This document shows, piece by piece, positions 53,739-63,065 of a stretch of 64,000 bases of DNA. The notes beneath the pieces were generated by a model that worked only from the letters and a program-made list of their open reading frames with translations, was not told the origin of the DNA and made no database searches. The position numbers and the translations under genes are program-made. Every line of letters begins with the position of its first letter. Position 1 is the stretch's first letter. The stretch lies in NCBI GenBank assembly GCA_964560875.1, contig CAZLMW010000030.1, forward strand, positions 10,116 to 74,115. Direction: 5' to 3'. The stretch comes from CAZLMW01 sp964560875. Lineage in GTDB: Bacteria; Myxococcota_A; UBA9042.

Positions 53739-54512
53739 TCAGCTGCCGCTGAGGAGGTCGGGCATGTCGTAAAACCCGGGCTCGCCAGCGACACGCTTAT
53801 CGTTGGAGAACACGGCGGCGCGCAATGCCCCGCGCGCAAAAACCGCACGGTCACGGGCCTCATGGGCGAGCTGCAGGCCTTCGGCGGGCCATCCGAAGTG
53901 CACTGTATGCCGGCCAACAATGTCGGCGAGACGGAGCGCGTGCATGCCGATTTCGCCGCGTGGTCGTGCGCCGACGATGCCGCCGCGACCGTCCGTCTTC
54001 ACGTCGTCATAGTTCTGCCCGCGCGCAGACGCGACCGCCTTGCCCAACGTGATCGCGGTGCCCGAAGGTGCGTCGACCTTGTGATGATGGTGCGATTCGA
54101 CGATTTCAACGTCGGCGTGGAGGCCCAGAACTCTGGCTGCGCGCCCTGCGAGGTCGGCCAGGAGCGCAACCCCGACGGAGAAGTTGGACGCCTGGAAAAC
54201 CGGAACGTGACCCGACGCGACGGCGACAGCTTCCTGCTCAGCCTCGGTCAAGCCGGTCGTCCCCAGGACCCACGCCACGTTGTTGTCGGCGCACCATGCA
54301 GCGTGAACGGGAACCACTGTGTGGTGCGAGAAGTCGACCATCACGTCGGCGACGCTTCCGTTGACCGTATCGAGGAGCACGCCGCCTTCTTCACCGGGCG
54401 GAATCACACGAGCGACGACTGTCAGCCCGTCGTCTGCGTCGGCAAGACTGCACACCTGGGCGCCCATGCGGCCGTTTGGCGCGACGACGACAAGGCGGAT
54501 TGGATCGGACAT
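53739..54512 (-). CDS. dapB: 4-hydroxy-tetrahydrodipicolinate reductase
   Basis: A 257-residue enzyme of lysine/diaminopimelate synthesis, using NAD(P)H. Start is the ATG at 54512; open frame continues upstream but is not conserved. Motifs: Rossmann 'VVVAPNGRMGAQV', 'VDFSHHTVV', 'GTTGLTEAE', catalytic 'ESHHHHKVDAPSGTA' with the His-His and Lys, and 'GRGGIVGARPRGEIGMHALR' region before the C-terminal substrate domain. Directly downstream (23 bases) of an aminotransferase gene. Confidence 0.96.
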   Translation of the reverse strand: MSDPIRLVVVAPNGRMGAQVCSLADADDGLTVVARVIPPGEEGGVLLDTVNGSVADVMVDFSHHTVVPVHAAWCADNNVAWVLGTTGLTEAEQEAVAVASGHVPVFQASNFSVGVALLADLAGRAARVLGLHADVEIVESHHHHKVDAPSGTAITLGKAVASARGQNYDDVKTDGRGGIVGARPRGEIGMHALRLADIVGRHTVHFGWPAEGLQLAHEARDRAVFARGALRAAVFSNDKRVAGEPGFYDMPDLLSGS

Positions 54513-54535
54513 AAAAAGTGCGTCCGTAGACTGGA

Positions 54536-55834
54536 CTAGAGTGCCGCGGCGACCGGTGCTGCGAGAGCGTCGAGCGCTACCTGCAGGCGATCCATCGCGG
54601 CGGTGAGGTCTTGACGGCTGACCGCACCGACCGAGAGCCGGTACCAATCGGTCGCGTGACCGGCGCCGAATGCGGTGAACGGCACCATCGCGATTCCAGA
54701 TTCGTCGAGAATGTATGCGCGCACGTCGTCGGGCGTCTCGAGCACCTTGCCATCGTGCACGTAGCCGCGCAGGCCCAGCTCAACGCTGAGGTAGATGGCG
54801 CCTTCTGGGGCGAGAGCGCGAACCGGATAGCGCTCGCCCAATGCCGTGATGCGATCGTGCAGGAGCTGCAAACGGTCGTTGGCCTCGTTGCGAATCCAAG
54901 CCAGGTACGTATCGACCGCACCCGCGTCATCGAGCAGCCGAGTGGTCGCCTTCTGGCACGGATGCGGCGCCCACGCCCCGACGTGGCCGAGCACGCGGTT
55001 CATCGCCTGGGCGATCGGTTTGGGAGAGACGCCCCAGCCAAGCCGCAAACCGGTCGACGCAAAAGCCTTGCTGATGCCGTCGACGTAGATCGTGTAGTCG
55101 GCCATCTCGGGGCACACGCTGACCGGATCGACATGCTTGACGTCACCAAAGGTCAGCAGCCAGTAGATCTGGTCGTACATCAGGAACAGCGGTCGGTCGC
55201 CGGTTGTTTGGCGGCGCATGTTCTCGGCGACAATCTGCTCGCACAGGCCCTTGAGCGCGTCCGCATCGATGCACGTTCCCGATGGGTTGAGCGGGCTGTT
55301 GACGGCGAAAAGACGCGTGTCACGTAGGTGGGGCTCCCACAGCTCGGGCTTGGGGAAGAAGTTGTCTTCCGGCCCGACTTTCAGCTGCACCTCGTTGGCG
55401 CCGAGCATCTTGCTGTAGTGGTTGTTGTTCCACGACGGCGCGGCATAAACGACCTTGTCATCCGGCGCCACGAGCGCGCGGTAGCACGCATACAGCAGAG
55501 GTCGCGCACCGCTGGCGACGGTGACCTGCAGCGGATCGGCTCTCCACCCGAGGCGCGCCTCGTAAAAGTCGGTGATCGCTTCGCGCAGCTCGGCGATTCC
55601 GTTGCTCGGCGGGTAGTTGGTGTAGCCGGACTCGAGCGCCTCGACCTGTGCGTGACGAAGCGCGTCGGGGATCGGGTACTCCGACGGCTTGAAGTCGCCG
55701 ATCGTCAGGTTGCAGATCTCGCGACCCTGGGCCACCAACTCCCGGACGCGCGCAGCAATAGCGAGGATCGAGGACGGCTTGAGCACCGACGCCATCGGCG
55801 ACAAACCGGTGGCGATGAAGTCCGTGTTGGACAT
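54536..55834 (-). CDS. PLP-dependent class I/II aminotransferase
   Basis: A 432-residue fold-type I aminotransferase. Landmarks: 'NLTIGDFKPSEYPIPDAL', 'YTNYPPSNGIAELREAI', 'VASGARPLLYACYRAL' (PLP phosphate cup), 'NSPLNPSGT', 'LMYDQIYWLLTF' (Asp/Tyr pair) and PLP-Lys in 'DGISKAFASTGLRLGWG', then 'YRLSVGAV' for the substrate Arg. It resembles aspartate/aromatic aminotransferases of the I-beta group. Its position before dapB suggests supply of amino groups to the lysine pathway (aspartate aminotransferase or LL-DAP aminotransferase), but the sequence alone does not decide. Confidence 0.88.
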   Translation of the reverse strand: MSNTDFIATGLSPMASVLKPSSILAIAARVRELVAQGREICNLTIGDFKPSEYPIPDALRHAQVEALESGYTNYPPSNGIAELREAITDFYEARLGWRADPLQVTVASGARPLLYACYRALVAPDDKVVYAAPSWNNNHYSKMLGANEVQLKVGPEDNFFPKPELWEPHLRDTRLFAVNSPLNPSGTCIDADALKGLCEQIVAENMRRQTTGDRPLFLMYDQIYWLLTFGDVKHVDPVSVCPEMADYTIYVDGISKAFASTGLRLGWGVSPKPIAQAMNRVLGHVGAWAPHPCQKATTRLLDDAGAVDTYLAWIRNEANDRLQLLHDRITALGERYPVRALAPEGAIYLSVELGLRGYVHDGKVLETPDDVRAYILDESGIAMVPFTAFGAGHATDWYRLSVGAVSRQDLTAAMDRLQVALDALAAPVAAAL

Positions 55835-55913
55835 CGTATTTCGTCCCGTTCAGAGATTTAGACGCGCACGAAGCGGCTGCCGAAAAGCGGCAACGCCGAA
55901 GTAGCTCGGTCGC

Positions 55914-57236
55914 CTAGTAGCGATAGTGGTTGGGCTTGTACGGGCCGGCAGCGGGGATCCCGAGGTACTCGGCCTGCTTGTCGGTCAGCGTCGTCAGCGA
56001 GACACCCAGCTTGCCCAGGTGCAGGCGAGCAACCTCTTCATCGAGGTGCTTGGGCAGCACGTGCACGCCGAGCTCGTACTCATCGGTCCACAGCGCGAGT
56101 TGCGCCAACACCTGGTTGGTGAAGCTGTTGCTCATGACGAACGACGGGTGACCGGTCGCGCAGCCGAGGTTCACGAGCCGACCGCGGGCCAGGATAATGA
56201 GGGTGCGGCCATCGGTGAACTTGAACGCGTCGACCTGCGGCTTGATCTCGTCCTCGGTGACGTCGGGGTTGTTCTCGAGCCACGCGATGTCGATCTCGGT
56301 ATCGAAGTGGCCGATGTTGCAGAGGATGGCCTGGTCTTTCATGACCGCCATGTGCTCGCCGTGGATAACGTCGCAGCAGCCGGTCGACGTCACGAAGATG
56401 TCACCGATGCTGGCGACCTCCTCCATCGTGCGGACCTCGAAGCCCTCCATGGCGGCCTGGAGCGCGCAGATGGGGTCGATCTCGGTGATGATGACGCGGG
56501 CGCCGAAGCCACGCATCGACTGGGCGCAGCCCTTGCCGACATCGCCGTAACCCGCGACCACGACGACCTTGCCGGCGACCATGACGTCGGTGGCGCGCTT
56601 GAGGCCGTCAGCCAGCGACTCACGGCAGCCGTACAGGTTGTCGAACTTGGACTTGGTCACCGAGTCGTTGACGTTGATGGCCGGCACCTTGAGCGTGCCC
56701 TTCTCGAACGCTTGGTAGAGCCGGTGCACGCCGGTCGTGGTCTCTTCGGACAGTCCCTTGATGTCGTCGAGCAGCTTGGGGTGCTTTTCGTGAATCCACC
56801 AGGTCAGATCGCCACCGTCGTCGAGGATGAGGTTGGGGCCCTGGCCGCCCTCGAACGCGTAGATCTGCTGCTCAAGGCACCAGTCGTATTCCTCTTCCGT
56901 CTCGCCTTTCCACGCGTAGACGGGGACGCCGGTGACCGCGATGGCCGCAGCGGCGTGGTCCTGCGTCGAGTAGATGTTGCAGCTGGTCCAGGTGACCTCG
57001 GCGCCGAGCGCGGTAAGCGTCTCGATGAGCACCGCGGTCTGGATGGTCATGTGCAGGCAACCAGCGACGCGGGCACCCTTGAGCGGCTTGCTCTCACCGT
57101 ACTTGGCGCGCAGCGACATCAGGCCGGGCATCTCCTTTTCGGCGATGTCGATCTCCTTGCGGCCCCACTCGGCGAGGGACAGGTCGGCGACCTTGAAGTT
57201 TTCGGTGGGCTGGGCGACGGCGACGGCGACGGACAT
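55914..57236 (-). CDS. ahcY: S-adenosylhomocysteinase
   Basis: A 440-residue NAD-dependent hydrolase that splits S-adenosylhomocysteine. GGAGAG lies five bases upstream of the ATG at 57236. Conserved parts: 'GCLHMTIQTAVLIETL', 'EVTWTSCNIYSTQDHAAAA', 'INVNDSVTKSKFDNLYGCRESL' region with catalytic Lys/Asp, the NAD loop 'VAGYGDVGKGCA', 'NIGHFDTEID' and the C-terminal 'PYKPNHYRY' whose Lys and Tyr reach the partner subunit's NAD. The leader shows no SAH-riboswitch sequence. Lies 79 bases upstream of the aminotransferase gene, same strand. Confidence 0.98.
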   Translation of the reverse strand: MSVAVAVAQPTENFKVADLSLAEWGRKEIDIAEKEMPGLMSLRAKYGESKPLKGARVAGCLHMTIQTAVLIETLTALGAEVTWTSCNIYSTQDHAAAAIAVTGVPVYAWKGETEEEYDWCLEQQIYAFEGGQGPNLILDDGGDLTWWIHEKHPKLLDDIKGLSEETTTGVHRLYQAFEKGTLKVPAINVNDSVTKSKFDNLYGCRESLADGLKRATDVMVAGKVVVVAGYGDVGKGCAQSMRGFGARVIITEIDPICALQAAMEGFEVRTMEEVASIGDIFVTSTGCCDVIHGEHMAVMKDQAILCNIGHFDTEIDIAWLENNPDVTEDEIKPQVDAFKFTDGRTLIILARGRLVNLGCATGHPSFVMSNSFTNQVLAQLALWTDEYELGVHVLPKHLDEEVARLHLGKLGVSLTTLTDKQAEYLGIPAAGPYKPNHYRY

Positions 57237-57436
57237 GGTTCTCTCCAGGCTGGACGTGCGTTTCGGGGCGCAAAAAAGGCGCCTGCGTTTGCGCTATTCG
57301 CAACACCGGACCGTGGTTAGCTGGCCCCGGAATCGCAAGCGCGCGGCATTATGCAGATGCGCTTGTTCCTTGCCAACCATCAATTGCTTCCGTAGCTTGC
57401 GCGCCCCCTCCCTCCCGACCCTGCTGGGACACCGCT

Positions 57437-58864
57437 ATGCACCGACTGACCGCCCGCTTCCTCGCCGTTTTCCTCGCGCTCGCCACCGTCAGCGCGTCCG
57501 CCGGATGCGGCACAGACGACACCGACGACAAACCGTCCAACGAAGCCGATGGCGCCGCGGGTGCCGACGCGTCTGGGTCCAGCGACACCGCCGCGGCCAA
57601 CGACACCGCCGCAAGCAGCGCCAACCCGTGGCTGCCCGACGGCGACTACTTCATCGGCGTGTCCTTGACCGAATTCCAAGGCCTCAAGCTCAAGATGAAG
57701 GCCAAGATCAAAGGCGCTGGGGAGAAGGGAAAGGCGAGCAAGATCGCGCATGTCGAGCTGCGAGCGATGAGCTTTCTGGACGGCGACTCGTGGACCCAGG
57801 ACAAGCCGCTGGGCACGCTCAACGACGTCGCCATCGACGAAAAGGGCGCGTTCATCGCGGACTTTGGCAAGGTGGTCGTACCCGGCAAAGGCCTGCCCAC
57901 CGGCAGCCCGACCGATGTGGTCATCGTCATCCACGGCACGTTCAAGGACGACGACACGTTCTGCGGCCTCCTCAAGGGCGAGGTGCCGGTGTTCAAGGCG
58001 AAGCTCGAGAAGTCGACGTTCAAGGCGCTGCCCTTCGGCAAACAGAAGGATCCGGGCTTTGACGTGAGCTGTGAGGGCGCCGCGCAGACCAAGAAGTACA
58101 AGCACATCGACAAGTGCCCGACATTCGTCGCCGGCCCAAACAAGATAACCAGCGCCGAGGTGGAGCGCACCTTCATCGTCGACCTGCCGGCGTCCGCGAC
58201 CGGCACAAAGCCCCTGCCGATCGTCTTCAACTTCCACGGCGTCGGCGGCAGCGCGGCGAAGTTCCGCCAGGAGACCAAATTCGCCGACTTGCTCGGTCCC
58301 AAGACGGCCGGCGGGTCCAACGACTTCATCTTGATCACGCCCGACTCCGCTACAATCGACGGCAAAAAAGACACGCTCGACTGGTTCTTCCAGGGCGAGC
58401 TGTTCGACCTCGACAACCGCGACCTGGTGTTCTTTGACGACCTGGTCAAGTGCGCCGGCAAGGCCTGGCCGATCGACAGCAAGCGCGTCTACGTCACCGG
58501 CATGTCGGGCGGCGGACTGATCAGCACCTTCATCGCGATGCATCGCGGCAAGGTGGTCGCGGCGGCGGCTCCGTTTTCGGGCGGCTACAACCACACCTGG
58601 CCCGAGAAGACCGAAAAGACGCCGTTTTTCGTGATTTGGGGCGGTGAGAAGGACTTCGCGTTCAAGCAGAACTTCCACAACCTCGCCAACACGCTCATCG
58701 CCAACCTGAAGAAGACCGGCAACCCGCACCTGTCCTGCAACCACGGCCTCCAACACAAGTACCCGGCGACGGGAGCGCAGGATGCCTGGGAATTCCTCAA
58801 GCAGTTCACGCTTGGCGGTGGCGAAAAGCCCGACGCGTCGAAGCTGCCCGCCTACTGCAAGTAG
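57437..58864 (+). CDS. Lipoprotein esterase, PHB-depolymerase/feruloyl-esterase-like
   Basis: A 475-residue lipoprotein: lipobox SAGC with Cys24, then an Asp/Ala/Ser linker to about residue 70, a beta-rich domain (70-240), and a C-terminal alpha/beta-hydrolase of the PHB-depolymerase/LpqC type. The latter shows 'VFNFHGVGGSAAKF' (oxyanion loop), 'RVYVTGMSGGGLISTF' with nucleophile Ser357, 'GGEKDFAF' (catalytic Asp) and a C-terminal His in 'CNHGLQHKYP'. Likely a surface-anchored esterase. Divergent from ahcY with a 200-base gap between the starts. Confidence 0.85.
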   Translation: MHRLTARFLAVFLALATVSASAGCGTDDTDDKPSNEADGAAGADASGSSDTAAANDTAASSANPWLPDGDYFIGVSLTEFQGLKLKMKAKIKGAGEKGKASKIAHVELRAMSFLDGDSWTQDKPLGTLNDVAIDEKGAFIADFGKVVVPGKGLPTGSPTDVVIVIHGTFKDDDTFCGLLKGEVPVFKAKLEKSTFKALPFGKQKDPGFDVSCEGAAQTKKYKHIDKCPTFVAGPNKITSAEVERTFIVDLPASATGTKPLPIVFNFHGVGGSAAKFRQETKFADLLGPKTAGGSNDFILITPDSATIDGKKDTLDWFFQGELFDLDNRDLVFFDDLVKCAGKAWPIDSKRVYVTGMSGGGLISTFIAMHRGKVVAAAAPFSGGYNHTWPEKTEKTPFFVIWGGEKDFAFKQNFHNLANTLIANLKKTGNPHLSCNHGLQHKYPATGAQDAWEFLKQFTLGGGEKPDASKLPAYCK

Positions 58865-58902
58865 CTGCCTTTCGAGTTGGTTTCGGGAGTCCTGGCCGGA
58901 CG

Positions 58903-59754
58903 CTATCGGCCGCCGACCATCGCCTGGACACGCTTGAGGGCGCGGTACGTTCCGGTCTTGTGCGACAGGTCCAGGATCGCCTGGCGCGCTTCGTGGTAGC
59001 CGAGCAGGCGCATCCGCATCTTCCATGCGACGTGGGCGATATCAGCCGGCGTTCCGTACATCTTTGCGACGCGCACCATGTTCAGCGCGATCTTGCGGTT
59101 CATCGTGATCCAGCCGTTTTCGCCGGTGACGTAATAGTCGACCACCAAGTCATCCACGACCACGAACTTGCAGCCCTGTGACGCGGCTCGGGCCCAGTAC
59201 TCGATGTCGCCGCATTTCATGTCGAGTCGGAACGGCCCAAGGCGCTCGACCGCTTTTTGCGACGCGAACAGCGCGACGGAGTTGAGTCCGGTCAGCTGCC
59301 GAATGATGTTGCGCACGGTGAGATCGCGCGAGGGAATCGGCTTGCTGTGGCCGAGAATGTAGGGCTCTTTGTTGCCGTCATCGTGCCAGGTGGCTGCCTG
59401 TCCCCAGATGAAGTCGGCGTCGGGGTTGGCCACGAAATGGTCGGCCATCGTCTGCAGCGCGCCGGGCCGGAGGCGGTCGTCGTCGGGCAGCCACTTGATG
59501 ATGTCGCCTTCGCACATCGCGGTGGCGCGATTGAAGCCCTCGTACTCGCCGCTGTCCGGCTTGGACAGCCACTTCGTGATGCGGCCGCCGTAGCTCTCGA
59601 GCAGCTCGGGCGTGCCGTCTTTGGAGCCGCCGTCGGACACAACCAACCCGAAGTTGTCGTAGTCCTGGGCGAGCACGCTATCGATGGTGAGCTTCAGCCG
59701 GTCTTTTCGGTTGAAGGTTGAGATAGCGACTGTGATGCGCGGGTTCTTCGACAT
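58903..59754 (-). CDS. Family 2 glycosyltransferase
   Basis: A 283-residue GT-A-fold enzyme. 'ITVAISTFNRKDRLKLTIDSVLAQDY' is the nucleotide-sugar entry, 'VVSDGGSKDGT' the first acidic motif, 'IIKWLPDDDRLRPGAL' the DxD-type metal motif and 'CGDIEYWAR' the base region. Cytoplasmic, no membrane segment. The donor sugar is unknown. Likely involved in surface polysaccharide; isolated from other such genes here, 47 bases upstream of the copA stop on the same strand. Confidence 0.92.
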   Translation of the reverse strand: MSKNPRITVAISTFNRKDRLKLTIDSVLAQDYDNFGLVVSDGGSKDGTPELLESYGGRITKWLSKPDSGEYEGFNRATAMCEGDIIKWLPDDDRLRPGALQTMADHFVANPDADFIWGQAATWHDDGNKEPYILGHSKPIPSRDLTVRNIIRQLTGLNSVALFASQKAVERLGPFRLDMKCGDIEYWARAASQGCKFVVVDDLVVDYYVTGENGWITMNRKIALNMVRVAKMYGTPADIAHVAWKMRMRLLGYHEARQAILDLSHKTGTYRALKRVQAMVGGR

Positions 59755-59801
59755 GGCGGCGCACTATGGCCGAAGCTGTCGGCGCGTCAACGAGGACGTT
59801 C

Positions 59802-62204
59802 TCAAGTCGCGTCCAGTGGGACGGAGCGCAGGCGCAAAGCGTTGGCGATGACCGACACCGAACTGAGACTCATCGCTGCGGCGGCCAGCATCGGGCTCAG
59901 CAGCAGGCCGAACACGGGGTACAGGACGCCGGCAGCGATCGGCACCCCCAACGTGTTGTAGCCGAACGCCCAAAACAGGTTCTGCCGGATATTTCGCATG
60001 GTCGCGCGGCTGAGCTTGCGAGCGCGGACAATGCCGCGGAGGTCGCCTTCGACGAGGGTCACACCAGCGCTTTGCATCGCGACATCGGTGCCGGTGCCCA
60101 TCGCGATCCCGACATGTGCGCGGGCCAGTGCTGGCGCGTCGTTGATGCCATCGCCTGCCATCGCGACCGTCCGCCCGTCGTCTTGCAAGCGCGCGACCGC
60201 TGCCGCTTTCTCAGCGGGCATGACCTCAGCGACGACGTCGTCGATTCCAAGCTGTTTGGCCACGGCTTGAGCCGTCGTGGCGCTGTCTCCGGTAAGCATC
60301 ACGACCTTCAAGCCCTCAGCCTGCAACGCGCGAATCGCCGCACCGGTGGTGGCCTTGATGGGGTCGGCGACGGCGACGACCCCGCAGAGTTGACCTTGGA
60401 CGGCGATGAACATGGCCGTGTGCCCCTGGGCACGTTCCGCTTCGGCCGCGACGGTCCAGCCGCCGACGTTAGCGCCGATCTGCTCCATCATCGCCGCGTT
60501 TCCGAGCGCGACGGTGACGCCATCCACGGTTCCGCTGACGCCTTTGCCGGTGACGGATGCGAACCCTGTCGCCTCGCCGAGCGTCAACCCACGGGCGGTC
60601 GCGCCGCGGATGATGGCGTCTCCAAGCGGGTGCTCGCTGCCTTTTTCGAGGCTGGCGACGAGCTGCAAAAGGCGATCTTCGTCGCCGTCGTTGGCCTGGA
60701 CGGAAACCAGCGCGGGGCGGCCCTCGGTCAGCGTCCCCGTCTTGTCGACGACAAGCGTATCGACGTCACGCATCACCTCGATCGCCTCGGCATCGCGGAA
60801 CAAGACGCCCGACGAAGCGGCGCGGCCGGTCGCCACCATGATCGACATGGGAGTGGCGAGTCCAAGCGCGCACGGGCAGGCGATAATGAGCACCGCGACG
60901 GCGTTGACGAGGGCATACGCCATCGCGGGATCGGGTCCGATCAGCGCCCAAACGACAAAGGTGAGGATCGACGCGGCGACGACCGCCGGCACGAAATACC
61001 CGGCGACGGTATCGGCGAGCTTCTGGACAGGAGCGCGACTACGTTGGGCCTCGGCGACCATCTGCACGATCCGCGACAGCAATGTATCCGCGCCGACACT
61101 ACGGGCTTGCATGACAAACGCCCCGGTACCGTTGATCGTCGCGCCGACCACCTCGTCTCCCACCGCTTTGGTGATGGGCATGGGCTCGCCGGTTATCATC
61201 GACTCGTCTACCGTGCTGCGACCGTCGAGGATTACGCCATCCACCGGGACCTTCTCGCCAGGTCGGACGCGCAGTTTGTCGCCAACTTGCACCTGGTCGA
61301 GCGGCACATCGGCTTCTGTTCCGTCGTCTGCGATACGCCGCGCCTGCTTGGCCGCCAACCCCAACAACGACTTGAGCGCCTCGCTGGTTTGGCCACGGGC
61401 GCGCAATTCGAGCACCTGTCCGAGCAGCACGAGCGCGACAATAACGGCGCCAGATTCGAAATAGACCGCGACGTGGCCGCCATGCGCCTGAAAAGACGTC
61501 GGGAAGAGGTCGGGAGCGATCGCCGCGACCAGGCTGTAGATGTAGGCGACCCCGACACCGAGCCCGATAAGCGTGAACATGTTGGGGCTACGCGCCTTGA
61601 CCGACATCCAGGCCCGCTCGAAAAACGGCCAAGCCGCCCAGGTACAGACGGGCGTCGCCAACAACAACTCGACCCATACACGCGCCCCGCCCAACCACGT
61701 CGAAAACGGTCGACCAGGCAACATGTCGCCCATCGTCAGGACGAGCAACGGGCCCGCAAAAAGCAGCGCCACCTTGAAGCGGTGGGTCATGTTCAGCAGC
61801 TCGGCGTCTTCGGCGTCGTCATCAGCGGCGGCGACGGCCCAATTGCGCTCCAGCGCCATGCCACACTTCCAGCAGGTGCCGGGCTCATCCGCTTCCACGC
61901 CGGGACACATCGGACAAAACCACGCCTTCGTGACAGTCGCCGGGTCGATGCTGTGGTGGTTTCCGTCTGCGTCCCCGTCGCGGTGACCGTCTGCGTCCGT
62001 AGACGCGGCCTTGCTGTGGCAACAAGACTTCACGGGTTCGGGCGGCGGCGGCGACTTGGCCTTGGGGTGGCAGCAACCACCGGTTTTCGGAGGCGAATCG
62101 GCGGTTTCCGCCGACGCAGGCGGCGATTCCACAGCGACAGGCTGCACCGGTGGGGCGCTTTCGTGACAGTGGCCATCGGAATGGCTGTGACCTTGGTCAT
62201 GCAT
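59802..62204 (-). CDS. copA: Copper-exporting P1B-type ATPase with a Cys/His-rich N-terminus
   Basis: An 800-residue P1B ATPase. Instead of an HMA (MxCxxC ferredoxin-like) domain, the N-terminus holds a His-rich start, two CC-H clusters near residues 44-46 and 61-63, and a heavy-metal-binding motif 'WFCPMCPGVEADEPGTCWKCG' region (Cys97, 100, 111, 114). Core motifs: 'TGEPMPI' actuator loop, 'ACPCALGLATP' metal site in helix 6, phosphorylation Asp in 'DKTGTLTEG', 'SEHPLG', and 'GDGINDAPAL'. The MxxS and YN residues are in 'AMSLSSVSV' and 'FWAFGYNTLG'. All indicate Cu(I) export to the periplasm. Forms an operon with csoR, 15 bases upstream. Confidence 0.93.
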   Translation of the reverse strand: MHDQGHSHSDGHCHESAPPVQPVAVESPPASAETADSPPKTGGCCHPKAKSPPPPEPVKSCCHSKAASTDADGHRDGDADGNHHSIDPATVTKAWFCPMCPGVEADEPGTCWKCGMALERNWAVAAADDDAEDAELLNMTHRFKVALLFAGPLLVLTMGDMLPGRPFSTWLGGARVWVELLLATPVCTWAAWPFFERAWMSVKARSPNMFTLIGLGVGVAYIYSLVAAIAPDLFPTSFQAHGGHVAVYFESGAVIVALVLLGQVLELRARGQTSEALKSLLGLAAKQARRIADDGTEADVPLDQVQVGDKLRVRPGEKVPVDGVILDGRSTVDESMITGEPMPITKAVGDEVVGATINGTGAFVMQARSVGADTLLSRIVQMVAEAQRSRAPVQKLADTVAGYFVPAVVAASILTFVVWALIGPDPAMAYALVNAVAVLIIACPCALGLATPMSIMVATGRAASSGVLFRDAEAIEVMRDVDTLVVDKTGTLTEGRPALVSVQANDGDEDRLLQLVASLEKGSEHPLGDAIIRGATARGLTLGEATGFASVTGKGVSGTVDGVTVALGNAAMMEQIGANVGGWTVAAEAERAQGHTAMFIAVQGQLCGVVAVADPIKATTGAAIRALQAEGLKVVMLTGDSATTAQAVAKQLGIDDVVAEVMPAEKAAAVARLQDDGRTVAMAGDGINDAPALARAHVGIAMGTGTDVAMQSAGVTLVEGDLRGIVRARKLSRATMRNIRQNLFWAFGYNTLGVPIAAGVLYPVFGLLLSPMLAAAAMSLSSVSVIANALRLRSVPLDAT

Positions 62205-62219
62205 GGCCGGTATCCAGTG

Positions 62220-62513
62220 CTATTTGCGGATCAGGCCGGAGAATCGGCTAAAAACATCCATCAATTCGGTGATCTTCGCGTCGCGCTGACCGGCATCCGG
62301 GTCGGCGAAAGCGTTGGCGACACAGGTCCGCATGTGGTTGCGCAGGACCGCCTCTGCGATCTTGCCGAGCGCGCCCCGAGCGGCGGCGATTTGCACGAGT
62401 ACGTCCACGCAATAGGTGTCGTCCTCGACCATGCGGCGCACCGCGGCGACCTGACCTTCGGCGCGAGCAAGGCGCGCGAGGAGTTTCTTCTTGTCTGCGG
62501 GCGAAAAGCGCAT
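62220..62513 (-). CDS. csoR: CsoR-type copper-sensing repressor
   Basis: A 97-residue all-helical repressor from the ATG at 62513; open frame upstream is not conserved. It has the CsoR/RcnR fold with 'LLARLARAEGQVAAVRRMVED' and the Cu(I) ligand triplet C-H-C: Cys in 'DTYCVDVLVQI', His and Cys in 'LRNHMRTCV'. These residues separate it from formaldehyde (FrmR) and nickel (RcnR) sensors. Binding copper releases it from the operator at 62571-62591 and turns on csoR-copA. Confidence 0.93.
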   Translation of the reverse strand: MRFSPADKKKLLARLARAEGQVAAVRRMVEDDTYCVDVLVQIAAARGALGKIAEAVLRNHMRTCVANAFADPDAGQRDAKITELMDVFSRFSGLIRK

Positions 62514-62567
62514 TCGAGCTCCCGATTCGAGCGTGTGCAGTTGGCGTGGAGACCGGCCGTCAGCGCC

Positions 62568-62595
62568 AATATATACCGCAGGGGGGTATATGCAA
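62568..62595 (-). promoter_or_regulatory. csoR-copA promoter with overlapping CsoR operator
   Basis: On the minus strand, TTGCAT (62595-62590), a 16-base spacer and TATATT (62573-62568) make a sigma-70-like promoter. The operator is the 21-bp pseudo-palindrome 62571-62591, with arms ATATACC and GGTATAT around a CCCC-type centre, the known CsoR box pattern. Operator and spacer coincide, so repressor and polymerase cannot both bind. The site lies 58 bases upstream of the csoR start. Confidence 0.75.
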
Positions 62596-62730
62596 CGTAC
62601 AGCTTTGCCAGGTTCGATCGGAGTTCGCGGGGCGCGAGGATCCGCGGGTGCTGCCGCACTGCTCACCGGCCTGATTCGCAAGCACCGCGGCACCCCCTGA
62701 GGGCGTGAGTTCGGGTTCGGGTTCGGGTGG

Positions 62731-62917
62731 CCCGGACCGGGTGTGATCTTTTACCCGGTCAGCTGTCGCTGTCCGGGCCGATCACACCCGGGGGCGTTGT
62801 TTCGTTTCTCCGTGGTGCAAGCACCACTGCGCGCCAGGACAGCCTTCGGCATGTCCGCTTGCCCAGACCCCTGATGGCGGTCGTGACCGGGTAATGAATC
62901 ACGCCCCCCGGACCCGG
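62731..62917. repeat. Fold-back element of about 187 bp with inverted ends
   Basis: The ends 62731-62760 and 62885-62917 are imperfect inverted copies; the best part is ACCCGGTC with an adjacent GTGATxxxTT block. Inside, a perfect 12-bp inverted pair CCGGGTGTGATC (62737-62748) and GATCACACCCGG (62780-62791) allows an alternative hairpin. No coding frame fits. Together with GTTCGGGTTCGGG tandem repeats just to the left, this looks like a miniature mobile element or a composite REP sequence. It fills most of the 552-base gap between csoR and the DsbA-like gene. Confidence 0.6.
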
Positions 62918-63065
62918 CCTATCGCTCAGTCAGCGACTTCCAATCGGGCCTGACAGCTTTGCGACGCCTGTCGGTTGAATCGCGGTCGCGCCCGGCTTGC
63001 TTGGCCTTCGCGCCGACGAACCGAGCGACGGCGGTCGACAACCATGAAAACGAGGGACACCACCA

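Noticed and set aside
57237..57360. SAH riboswitch upstream of ahcY
   Set aside because: I looked for the conserved GAGGAGCGCUGC-type core on the minus strand and did not find it. A small GGCGC/GCGCC hairpin with a T-rich loop is present but is not that riboswitch.
59766..62708. 980-codon open frame on the plus strand
   Set aside because: Antisense to copA and csoR, composed of Arg/His/Gly-rich sequence, no domains.
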